From the NCBI GenBank assembly GCA_940671915.1, contig CALNVZ010003433.1:19719678-19783677 (forward strand): 64,000 nt of DNA, given 5' to 3'. The stretch is from Paracentrotus lividus (Eukaryota > Echinodermata > Echinoidea > Camarodonta > Echinidae). The position numbers and the translations under genes are program-made. Every line of letters starts with the position of its first letter. Within the stretch, counting starts at the first letter, position 1. Positions 50,046 to 60,593 of the stretch are shown one piece after another. Under the pieces are notes generated by a model that searched no databases, was not told the origin of the DNA, and was given only the letters and a program-made list of their open reading frames with translations.

Positions 50046-52481
50046 GGGGGAGCATTCTCATACATACTCAAAATTAATTATGACTAGCGGTTTTGCGTGT
50101 CACTTCAGGAACGTCTAATGAAGCGAAAGGTATAATGCGATTACTGGTCGACGGTCACCGCCATGAAAAAAAAAAATTATAAAAATCCTCGTTAATATTC
50201 CCCTTCGAAATATTTTGGGGGAAGAATATGGAAGATCTCTAACAGATCCGATTTACTGGTCGACTGCGTACATGATCTGCTTGTGGATATCGTTGGTGCG
50301 AAATTCAGCGCGAAGTCGCGTCGTTGTGTGTCGATACAAAGTTTTATTAACCTCTCTTAAAATACCTGGTTGTATATCTGCCTCGAGCAACGACATATTC
50401 TAACATACGGTGGTCAATAAAAACCTGTAAAAGACAACGTGAGTGCGATTTAGAGTTCCAATTAGTGGTTTATTTATGGATTATGCAAATGATGCTCCAA
50501 CCTAACAGCATTTGTTGTCTGACTAGCAAACCGGAATGGATCGTAATGTGTCAAAATAACAGGGTACAATTCATGATCCCCGGTGCTGCTGTACTGGCTA
50601 GCGACTGCACTATTTTAAGATATTAACAACACCTTTGATCCATATATGACACGTTTTCTGGCCCTAAAAAAAAACACAACAACACAGCAACAACAAACGA
50701 ACGAAGAAACAAACCTACATGCAAACAACAACGACAAAGGCAACAACAGCGACAAAAAAAAAGTAATAACAAATTTCTATTGTAATGCAGATAAGAATGT
50801 GTTGTGAATTTAATCACCAGCTCCTGGAATGGAACTTTAAAAATGTGGCTTTTATTTGGGAGCAAGAATATTTTTGCTGCATGACGAGAATGTCATTATG
50901 ATTATAAAAAATTGCTATGCATCTTGATGCAAATTGAAGCATGCCTTTCCGAAATGAATTGAATTAGTTGAGACATAGGGAAATAAAAGTATTCATAATT
51001 GCATCATTAAAACGCATGCACAGTCATAATTTCAAGTCTGAAACTAATGCATTTTGGAAAATTTACTGTCGAGTTTGATCAATCCGTAATTGAACAACGC
51101 GAAAATTGGAATGAAAATGATTATAAACAAGAATTACTTAAACAAAGTGGACCCTGCATTATCTACTTGTGGTACTCATAAACGACATAAGTGAGGGTCA
51201 ACGGGGGAAAAACATTATTGATTATTGCATAGCAAAGTTGACAGATGCATTATCGCAAATTCATAGCGAGTATTGAAAATAAACAGGCAATCATTATTCT
51301 ATTTATATTCATTCATTCTACTTTTAAAATGACAGGGGGATTTAACAAACCAATCCGCAAATCCGATCTTTAACTTTATTGGCATTACATCAATATCTTA
51401 GAAACCTATGTAAAATGATGCAAAATGATAGTGTTCGTGTTTTTTCAAATAAATTTATCTCTAATCTGTCTAGCTTACGCCATCATCAGATCATGAAGAT
51501 GAGGATAAAATTGTGATCAACGAAAAGAAATTGAAATGCAATATGTTGTTGCATTATACATGTACATCTTAATTGCGTGCATTTTGAAAGTGTAAATAAT
51601 GTCACAATGAAAATTGTGAGAATATCTCGGAGTAGTTGTTAAGGGGAAGGTTGAATTGTCTTAGGGAGTAATTTCAGTGGGGGTGGGGGTTTTCCCGGGG
51701 TACGTACCTTTAATACCCAGTCCATTGCATAGGACTGAAATCACACATTTTTGTCGCTACAAGCTTGCTACAAGCTCCTTTCCTCCAAAGGCATTTCAGC
51801 AATCAGAAAAAACTCAGTATTTACCAGATGAATGCTCACCAACAAAACTCTGTTTCCACGAGGAATGCATTTTTTAATACTCTGTCCTTTTAAAACGTCC
51901 ATGTTTATATTACATAATCGCATGTTAATAGCCAATAGAGAACCGCTCTAAATACACTGTATAAGTCAAATGAATTATACAAAATAAAGTAAACTGGTTA
52001 AAAAAAAAATGAGAAAGAAATCTAGACGGAAGATGGACTCTATCTTTCTCTTCAGACGCAGTCATTATTTGAAACATTCCATCATCACCTTGTACATCTA
52101 GGGAAGCATTGCCAGTACTTTCAAGTTCACTTTATAAAAAAAGGCTCTTGACTTTTTTGTGTATACGACGACGTGGGGCTCGATCATAAATATGTTGATC
52201 TTTTGTCGGCAATAAATGCGACATATCAGCCGCGGAGAAATAGCTACTTTGGTCATTAAAACCGCCCCGCAGGACGTCAGTTAAATCGAGCGAAACAATT
52301 AGCAAAATAGACTACGTTCCTATCAATTGTTCTAATGGATGCCGCTGCACTTGGAAACCAGTCTCATTTTGGGAAAAGTTCACTCACCGACCGCCGCCTG
52401 ATCATTCACTGCGTTGCTTGCTTGCACTTCAGTTTCACCGGCAAGTCTGAGACAAAACTGCACAGAAATTAAATTAAAGAA

Positions 52482-52614
52482 ATGGTTAATTCACTGTGGG
52501 ATTGGTGTATGTTTGTTTCAATGTGGCCGGGACATAAACCTGACCATGGTGGCAGTACCTGGACGTTGTCAAGGTCTTCCAGTGTTCAGTCCTATCCACC
52601 AAGCTATCAGTCAG
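52482..52614 (+). CDS. Candidate first coding exon of an unknown gene
   Basis: ATG in a good context (GAAATGG) opens 44 codons plus one base, ending in CAGTCAG followed by the strong donor GTAAAG. The peptide begins MVNSLWDWCMFVSMWPGHKP and ends with a Ser/Tyr/Pro-rich SSSVQSYPPSYQS, which looks like real coding sequence and unlike nearby random frames. No family was recognised. A CRE-like GACGTCAG at 52273-52280 lies upstream. No second exon was found in the window. Confidence 0.33.
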
Positions 52615-53255
52615 GTAAAGTAGCGATCGAGGTAATGTTGAATTTAGATTCCGAGTTTATACCTGAAAAGAGAAGGAAATGGTGCGTTGCCAATTTGCTA
52701 ATGTGTTTTTAGCTTTGGAATATCATTAGGGGCTATCTTAAATGCAAATGTTATCAATTACGAAAGTGCTGCTTGTAAGAGATGGGGTTGCATATATGTC
52801 ACATGTAGAAGAGACGTTTCCCATAAACTCACACCGTGGTAACACCATAAAGAATACTACCACTAATCCCAATAACAATAAACAATACACCTAAGCCTTA
52901 TTCTGACCCTAGATAATAGCGATCCAGCCGATACAACCTTTTACATGAACTGAGGCTGGATCCACTACTGAATTGATTGGATGATGTAATGAGAGGACGC
53001 GTAGTATCTCGTACTTTTATTTGGTCATACCCATAACATAACAACCAATTTTAGATATTGTCCGTGAGAGAGCTGTTAGAATTAATTACTTTTAACTGTC
53101 ACGTTGATCAAAGGGTTGCTGTCTGCTGTTTTTTTTTTTGTTTTTTTTTTTAAAGTTTTTTTTTCTTTCAACCAGGAACTTAATCATTAGCAGCATCCCT
53201 TTAAACCTTGGAAGATAAAGAGTTCACATCATTATACAACCATCTTCGCCTTCCC
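52615..53255. other. Unannotated DNA
   Basis: No exon or bounded element recognised. T runs lie near 53131-53165. Confidence 0.45.
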
Positions 53256-53712
53256 GTCGACGTGCTACCCTCAACAAACTTTGTTGAGGATAGGCACGTC
53301 GAACATGAGAGGTAAAGAATGGAAGCTTTTCACAAATGATTATAATGATAATGGAGGATTCCTCATGTGAGACGCTCAAAGCCCCTTACATGTTGCAGGC
53401 TAAATCAAAAACCTGAAATGGCTCGTCTCAGTTGTCAAGTACGAGGGTGTTACCAATGATAAGACCAGGGGGCGTTTCATGAAAGGACGTGTCCGATGTT
53501 TTATCCGACAAACTGTTATAAGCTACTGAAATGCTTGCATCTGATTGGCTGAGAGCAAATTTGTCGGATAAAATGTCCGACGAGTCCTTTGATGAAATGA
53601 CCCCAGGAAGGCTTCACGCACGAAGAAGCCCCCATTATTATTATAATAATTATCTTTGTGAAAAGTTTCAATTCTTTACCTCTCAACCTCGTTGAAGTGG
53701 CACGTCGACACA
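53256..53712. mobile_element. Imperfect foldback segment carrying an inner MITE
   Basis: GTCGACGTGC at 53257-53266 and GCACGTCGAC near 53700-53709 are inverted, and AGAGGTAAAGAAT near 53309-53322 pairs with ATTCTTTACCTCT near 53672-53684. The left part also makes its own hairpin around CTCAACAAACTTTGTTGAG. Ends and target duplication are unclear. Confidence 0.45.
53466..53605. mobile_element. 140-bp palindromic MITE (GGGGGCGTTTCATGA family)
   Basis: Two ~48-bp arms are inverted copies with several mismatches: GGGGGCGTTTCATGAAAGGA with TTTTATCCGACAAA, against GGGGTCATTTCATCAAAGGA with TTTTATCCGACAAA. The loop is only about 45 bp. It is the same family as 3254-3420. No clear target duplication was found. 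Confidence 0.75.
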
Positions 53713-55440
53713 AATCGAGAAGCTCCTAATTTCTTTTTCTGAACATGATGTATGTATCTTTCAAGGCCCATGCCATTAGCCGTTCGCATTTTTGTCTCAT
53801 GGATGTTCCTATACTACTTCGTACTTAGGCCATTATCATGTTAATGTGAAGTTTATCGGCCGTGACAGAGTCGATGCATAAACTCTCATAAGGCTTAAGC
53901 AGGATGGCCATACTGCAAAGATATGTATGATTATAATATGCGATATTCATAATGTTCACTTCCATGCCTAAGCAGCCCGATAAGAAATAGTTTGAGGTGG
54001 TTTAATATGATACAGGGAATGCAAATAATTTGCAAAACACGAAACTTTTAAACCTTGAGAAGTGTGTCCTACCCCCGGCCCCGATCCAAATCAATTCTTT
54101 TAAATATTATGCATGGAATGCATTTTCAGTTTAAAGAAAATTAGTATTTCGTTTATTTTCATATAGTGGCTAGAAAGGATAAGATCCTTTGGTATTTAAG
54201 TAAAGATTCAACTTTTTTAAATGGCAACCAAAAATAAAAAAGAGAGAAAAAAAAAAAAATGTATACGACAGTGTTATTTCAAAAATAAAACGTGTTCATT
54301 GTTGTTGAAAATAGAACAATCTTACAAAATGACCATTTTGTCGATTTCTCTCATGTTAAAAGGAAATGGCACTTGAAATCGCCTAATGATACGATATTAT
54401 ACAGTCTTATCTCAGGCAAACCGTCAGACCGACTTCGAACCCTCAACATATGGGCGATTCGGGTGTATTACAATCAATAGTTCGGACTGTCGTAGGTCCC
54501 GACCCATAGTTCGCAGCTGGTGTCTATAAAGTAAAACCCTCAGATCGTTGAACTTGAAACGGACACATTAGACCACGTGTGAATGTTTGCTGAAGCGTTG
54601 GGTTATGGGTGGTTATGCATAACTTGAGGTGAAGATGTGCGGAAAATGGAACCCTGGTCACAACATTAATTAGACCATCGCCATAATGGAGAGAACTCCG
54701 AACAACCCCCTCTCTGAATGTGAAGGACTAAATTTAGAGTGAAGGAATTTTTTACTCTAAACCATAGGGCGAGTTTGATTTCGAGTTACTCACTCAAGCT
54801 GAATTTACATGTGGGGACTAGTCCTTTATCAAAATCGTATTTGCAATAAGGACAATGAAAAAAAAAGACAGAAATAGATTAAGTTTAAGCAAACCCGGTT
54901 CGATTTTGGATGGTGACGTTAAGCTCATCCCTGATTGTGACTATTCATTTTCTCTCAAAATCTGGTATGCATGATTCAACTCTTTTTTAGGGTGAAATTT
55001 GTCTCCTATTGCTTTTCCACTCGTTTACCTTAAGAGAGTAGACCGGTCAGTTTCACAGTGTGACCAGGGCTTAAAGGTGAGGGGTGATTATAATGGAAGA
55101 TTGCTCCTCAATTCCGTTTCCTTGATCACCTGTACGTGAATGGAAAGTATGGAGACATCCCAAACCATTTATTACAGAGCGAATTTTAATATTAAAGCGA
55201 GATACTGCATTCTGCATCATGGGAAATTATCATGTGAACTTTTGAGTATAGTTACATTTCATAATTTCTTGGGAAAAAAATGATCTGATTTAGCTTTAAC
55301 GGTGTCAAGTTTAGACCTTTTAACAGGCAATACACCACAAACACATACGCAAATTATGAATAAATAGACCAAAAAAAAACTTATTAAAGCTTGTTTGTAT
55401 TTGTAAGGACTGGGGGAAATCTCTCTTGGAGTGTGTGGAG
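53713..55440. other. Unannotated DNA
   Basis: No gene seen. CCCTGGTCACA near 54652 and TGTGACCAGGG near 55060 are inverted 11-mers about 420 bp apart and may be ends of an undefined element. Confidence 0.4.
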
Positions 55441-55556
55441 CACTGGCGTAAATCCGTAAAGAATGCTTTTCATCAGGGGGGGGGGGGATATTACATCATA
55501 ATACAAAGCGCCATCCCCCCTGATGAATAGAAAGCGGGAATGGATTTACGCCAGTG
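55441..55556. mobile_element. 116-bp hAT-like MITE with perfect 8-bp target duplication
   Basis: The termini CACTGGCGTAAATCC and GGATTTACGCCAGTG are perfect inverted repeats. The arms continue imperfectly to ATCAGGGGGGG and CCCCCCTGAT. GTGTGGAG occurs exactly on both sides (55433-55440 and 55557-55564). An 8-bp duplication is the hAT signature. It is far too short to code for a transposase. Confidence 0.92.
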
Positions 55557-56301
55557 GTGTGGAGATCACTGTCTGTTAAAATACCTTTTCATATTTCATC
55601 ACTCGCTGTTGATTGACAAATTGTTAACAAAAAGTGCAAAAGTATACATTTTCAATTAATCTCCCCATCGACCATATTTGCGTCATGAAAGGTCACCATT
55701 GGTCATTCGACCTCAATTTTGGAAATATCAATTTGAAGAGCGATTCAATTGAAGAAGAGAAAAGGGGGAGACGTATTGCATCTCGATGAAATAAGTCAAG
55801 GTCGATTTGTTGATTCGGTCCGCCCCAGTTCCCATCATCACTTTATCATCTTCATTTTGCCGAATAATAATGACCAGTGAGTGACGACTGATATATGCCT
55901 CTCGCACTTATGGCATAGTTAATAGACATGGCCCCATAAAGGGTCCTTGTGTCACCCCAAGATACAATTAATGATCGTGCATATACCATGTACATGAGAG
56001 CACAGGTGTGATGCGTGTTCTGAATTCCCATGGTCGAAGATCAATAAAGACGGGATGAGGAAAGGTTGACTTAAATAAATGAGCTTAAACCTTAATAAGA
56101 GGGTAGATAGCTCTAGGTCTTTATGTCATATTTCCATTGCCATAAGCACCATTAACCTCTTTTTGGTACCCTTGTCGGGGATGGAAAGAGGATGATTTTG
56201 TACGAACAATGCCTCATCAGACAAGCAAGGTCTAAATCTTTTCCAGTGCTTATACGAACATTACCGAGGACTGAATTGACATAGTAGTACAGTCAATATA
56301 T
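55557..56301. other. Unannotated DNA
   Basis: No gene or bounded element recognised between the hAT-like MITE and the large foldback element. Confidence 0.45.
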
Positions 56302-56418
56302 GGTTCAACCTCACACTAATTGCAACAGAAAATCTGAAAAATGTATCTTGATCAGTAAAGTCTCCCTCTACAACATATCAAAAGTCCTAAGGATTTCGAG
56401 TGGTGGAAGGGGGTCAAA

Positions 56419-57380
56419 AGGTCAAAGGTCAATAGAGGTCATTTTGGCCTAAAATCATGTAAAAATGATCTACTCTCATGTTTTGTTTTACTTATAAATT
56501 GAAAATTAGTAAAGCGTACTTAACAAACTTTGGTCAATTATGTATAACAATATGCAGATAAGATGAGCAGGGTTGTAGTAACCATTGAAGGTCAAAGGTC
56601 ATAGTCAATAAATGTCTAAAATCTGTGAAAATGATGAGAAATTTCCCTTATCCTAGGCAGAACTTGAAACCCACTACAAGTATGTCGACCAACCTTGGTT
56701 TAATTTTGTTAGAAAAATGAACCTATAATATTGGTTGTCAAATATTTGAAGGTTAAAGGTCAGTGGTCAATAGATATCCAAAATTCTGTGAAAATGATGA
56801 GAAATTTCTTTTATCCTACAGCCATAACTCGAGATCAACAATAGAGGAATATCAGCCAAACTTTGTCTCTATTACATGTAGTCTCTATTGATACTTGAGG
56901 CAATGAACTTATATGGTTTAGTGACAACCATTTAAAGGTCAAAGGTCAGAGGTCAGTAGATGCCAAGAATCCTGTAAAAATGATGAGAAATTTGTTTTAT
57001 TTTAGCCATAACTTGAGAACTACATGAGGAATGCTGACCAAACTCAGGCAATTATATTACGAGGCAAATTAACATATAGGCATACAGTAGGTGACAACCA
57101 TTACAGGTCAAAGGTCAGAGGTCAGTATATGTAAGAAAAAATCCTGTAAAAATGATGAAAATTTTGGTTCATTGCATTGTGTATATTCAGAGACAAATGA
57201 ACTTGACATAGGTGACAACTATATTTTGAAGGTCAAAGGTCATAGATTAGTAAGTTTCTGATGATAGAACGTTTTGTAATTATAGCTCTAACGTGAGATC
57301 CGGAGTGTGAACCAAACTTGTTCAGTTATGTATATTAATAGCAAATTTATGACCTTGAGCATGTTGAGGGTCAAAGGTCA
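56419..57380 (+). promoter_or_regulatory. Left-arm array of DR1-type AGGTCA repeats
   Basis: DR1 sites (AGGTCA, one base, AGGTCA) or one-mismatch forms are at 56419-56431, 56589-56601, 56750-56762, 57230-57242 and 57368-57380. Triple half-sites with one-base spacers are at 56936-56955 and 57105-57124. At 56419 a further AGGTCA follows at a 4-base spacing (DR4). DR1 is the known site of HNF4, COUP-TF and RXR-type receptors. Function here is inference. Confidence 0.6.
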
Positions 57381-58623
57381 ATATCCTGTATACATTATAA
57401 GAATATTACCTTTTTTTAACCATATTTAGCGATAACTTTAGACTCGAGTTACAACTAGGTAATTGCGCCCACACTTTAGTAATGGTGTAGAAATCTTGGT
57501 ATCGACCAAGATAAACTCAATGGTTAATGTTTTAGATAAATATTTGTAAAGTGATGAAACACCACAATATCATGAGAAGATTTGAATGAAAATGCTTCAA
57601 ATAAAATAGGCACAATAGGTGCTCATTATAGTTCATCCTTGCCGAGAAATAAAACATCCATGGAAATATAATTATCTCTAGCAATGTCTTCCAGTCATTT
57701 CAACAACAAAAGTTTTAGGTGAATATACATTAGTATGGGGCTCCTGTCTCAAGGGGAAAGCCCCCTCACCTCTCAGGCGGTCAACCATACGCTCGTTCCT
57801 GTGATTTCTCGGGAAAAGGGGTGGACATTATTTTAGGGTCTCAGTTCAGGGAAAAATTCTGAAAATCATTGAAATAGTGGTCTCTTGCATTTCCCCCAAA
57901 TGTTTTAATTAGGGTAGTTTTCAAAATATTTTTGGAGCAATTCCAAAATAGGGTCCTGTATTATATAATGTAAAATAATACCGGTGGTACAGGGGTAATT
58001 TGCAAGCTTCCCTTCCAAAAGACTGTTAAAGGGGATTATGTCTGTAAAAGTATACAATCTCCTCAAGTGAATTATCATTGCTTTTCCTTGATCAGTATTG
58101 ATGATTAGCAGAGCCCTTCACCGCACAATTTTGTTAACAAAAAATAAGAATAAGCAGGGGCGACATTATGAGCCATAGATCTAGATGTTTCCTTGAAGCA
58201 AATGTATCTAGCATCACAATAAAGGTTATTGTCATGGCAGAGAAATGTTGGAAGACTTAACCGCGATCATTTGTGAAAATGAAAATGCTCCAAATAAATG
58301 AAGCCTTATATGAGAAAATACTATCTAAATTTAGTTTTGAGCCCTAACCTGTAACATAAAACATATAAGTGTATGGGTATACTGTGTACCAAGAGTACAC
58401 TCAATGATCTTTACCTCTTTTATGTTACACGGAAAAAAAACTACCAAAAATAAAAAAATAAAATCCATCACAAATAAATCCTGATCACTATATAGTATTC
58501 AAAATGATCTTAAAACATTTACTAACAAACCCTGATCAGCATTATGTATGTCCTACAATTAATGTTTGGTAAATAATCAATCTCAGAATTACTTTTGAAT
58601 CCATTCACATACTTCTCATGCTT

Positions 58624-58772
58624 CAGTGGCGGATCCAGCAGGGCACAGGGGACATGCCCCCTCTATAATACTAATTCTAATTGACTCTACATGTTAAAAA
58701 TCAGGAAAATTTGGCGCTCACTACTCATGGGTTGAGGCGCCCCCTCTATTTTCAAATCCTGGATCTACACTG
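58624..58772. mobile_element. 149-bp hAT-like MITE inside the large foldback element
   Basis: The left end CAGTGGCGGATCCAG and right end (reverse complement CAGTGTAGATCCAGG) are inverted with two mismatches. The inner flanks GCCCCCTCTATAATA and GCCCCCTCTATTTTC are similar. No clear target duplication remains. A matching scrap is at 9605-9645. Confidence 0.7.
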
Positions 58773-59480
58773 CACTTTTTCGGTTAGCATGATATTTCAT
58801 CATTTTTACATATTTAAGACTTTTGGTAACCTATCGGACATTTACAGTGTTACATGTACCATCAAAATCTGTTCAACAAGGCTGGGTAGAAAGTCATTTC
58901 ATCAGTGCTTCTAACTCATCATGGAATGTATGCACATTGTATAGCATTATTTGTCCCTCTTTATTTTTATACATAATTAACCAAACTTTTGATAACATTA
59001 ATGAAACAAATTTCTTGTCATCTCCTGAGTAAATTTGTCTTTTGTCATTGACTTTAAAATCTTGAAACATAATAATTAGGTTGGCAATAATCAAGTGTCA
59101 TGAACGACAATACCTTCCTAATTATCAAGGGCTTGTGAAATAATTGTGCAGGCAAGGAATTTTCATTATTCTGACAAAATTAATTTCCAGTCATACACAG
59201 TCATGTGTCCTTTGACTTTGAAGATTTCCCATCTGCAGTTCATTGGCTCATCTCCTCATCAGTAGTCCCTTTCATGTTTTGGACAGATTTTAAGCCAAAA
59301 ATGACATTTAATGACCATTCACCTATTGCATAGTTGTAGGTTGTCATAGTTGTATTTCATCTTCCTATATTCATACATAATTGCGCCACGTTTTTGAAAT
59401 ACATTCAGAAATTTTCAGTCATTGCAAAGCAAAAAGTAGTTTCTCATCCTTTCTTTTACCAGAATGAGACATTTATTTAG

Positions 59481-60158
59481 TGACCTCTGACCTTGACCTT
59501 CATGGAGTCTCAAAAACATTATCGAAATTTGGTTGAAATCCCCCCAGAAATCTACCCTGAAATCTTATAAGTTCATTTATATGATAATCGACCCAAAATT
59601 GCTCATCATTTTCAAATATTTAAGATATTTATTGACATCTGACCTTTGACCTCAAATAGCTACTAGTCATCAAAGCCTTCAAAGTCAATTTCAAACATCA
59701 ACATTGCATTTAGTTTGTTCGAAATTGTTTAGTGGATTTCAAGTTACAGTTACTTAGCCCATAGGACTTCCAAAGGATTTACACAGGATTTGGGATTTGA
59801 CCTCTGACCTTTGACCTTCAAATTTTTATCACCACACCTTATAGGGTCATTCACCTAACAACATTGAACCAAGTTTGGTTGAAATAACTCTAAGAGGGTC
59901 TCAAGTTAAAGCTAGAACAAAGGAAATTTCATGTCATTTTCACAGGTTTTGACGTTTATTGACCTCTGACCTTTGACCTTCAAATGGTTACTACCAAAAC
60001 CGTTCATTTAATCTGCATATTGCTAACATAATTGACCTAAGTTTTGTTAAGAATGCTTTGGTAATTTCAAGTTATAAGTGAAAATAAACATGAGATTACA
60101 TCATTTTTACATGATTTTAGGCCCAAAATGACCTTTATTGACCTTGAACTTTTGACCC
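59481..60158 (-). promoter_or_regulatory. Right-arm array of DR1-type AGGTCA repeats
   Basis: Seen on the plus strand as TGACCT. Triples are at 59481-59499, 59798-59817 and 59960-59979, a DR1 at 59640-59652, and a DR4 at 60129-60144 followed by TGAACT and TGACCC half-sites. They mirror the left arm in inverted orientation. Confidence 0.6.
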
Positions 60159-60322
60159 TTTCCACCACTCGAAATCCTTAGGACTTTTGATATGTTGTAG
60201 AGGAGACTTTACTGATCAAGATACATGTTTCAGATTTTCTGTTGCAATTAGTGTGAGGTTGACCCCTTTTTTTGTCCTAGATGAATATACTATAGTTGCA
60301 TGTCAGATTCACGCAATATACA

Positions 60323-60593
60323 CAGAGATGCCAACCGTTACGGAATAATTATAACATTAGAAATTAGAACGCGAATAATCCAAATAGTTGAAACAGCTGA
60401 AACAAATTTCGTGTTAACAAGAAAAAGAAAACTATTGTTTTGAACACATTCCCAAACTTGAATGACCGAGAAAAATGTTATTATTCATGCTTTCTCTAGT
60501 GAGAAGTCATTTGTCTTAGCTTTTCTAACTATTTGCGTTATTTGCGTTCTAATTTCTAATGTTATAATTATTCCGTAACGGTTGGCATCTCTG
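60323..60593. mobile_element. 271-bp MITE with TATACA direct repeats
   Basis: The ends CAGAGATGCCAACCGTTACG and its exact inverse continue as near-perfect inverted repeats for about 50 bp (through TAATTATAACATTAGAAATT). TATACA occurs on both sides (60317-60322 and 60594-60599), a 6-bp duplication. The CAG start would suit hAT, but that group normally duplicates 8 bp. Confidence 0.85.

Larger units (their letters stand above)
47191..52319. other. Unannotated DNA
   Basis: Could be the first intron of the suggested plus-strand gene. It holds an A39 run at 47878-47916 and a GA/G tract at 49998-50045. No exon recognised. Confidence 0.45.
56302..60264. mobile_element. ~4-kb foldback element with arrays of AGGTCA direct repeats
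   Basis: The ends are inverted copies (GGTTCAACCTCACACTAATT on the left, GGTCAACCTCACACTAATT on the right), and similarity runs inward through TTGCAACAGAAAATCTGAAA and on for about 1 kb (left arm about 56302-57480, right arm about 59290-60264). Each arm is a tandem of ~120-190-bp units. A unit holds a run of AGGTCA half-sites and usually AAAATGATGAGAAATTT and an AACT(C/T)GAGA-like word. The ~1.8-kb middle has no transposase frame and hosts another MITE. No clear target duplication was found, so superfamily is open; internally repetitive long arms recall Foldback/Galileo-type elements. Confidence 0.82.

Noticed and set aside
54652..55072. Element bounded by CCCTGGTCACA and its inverse
   Set aside because: Only 11 bp match, with no target duplication and no extended arm similarity.
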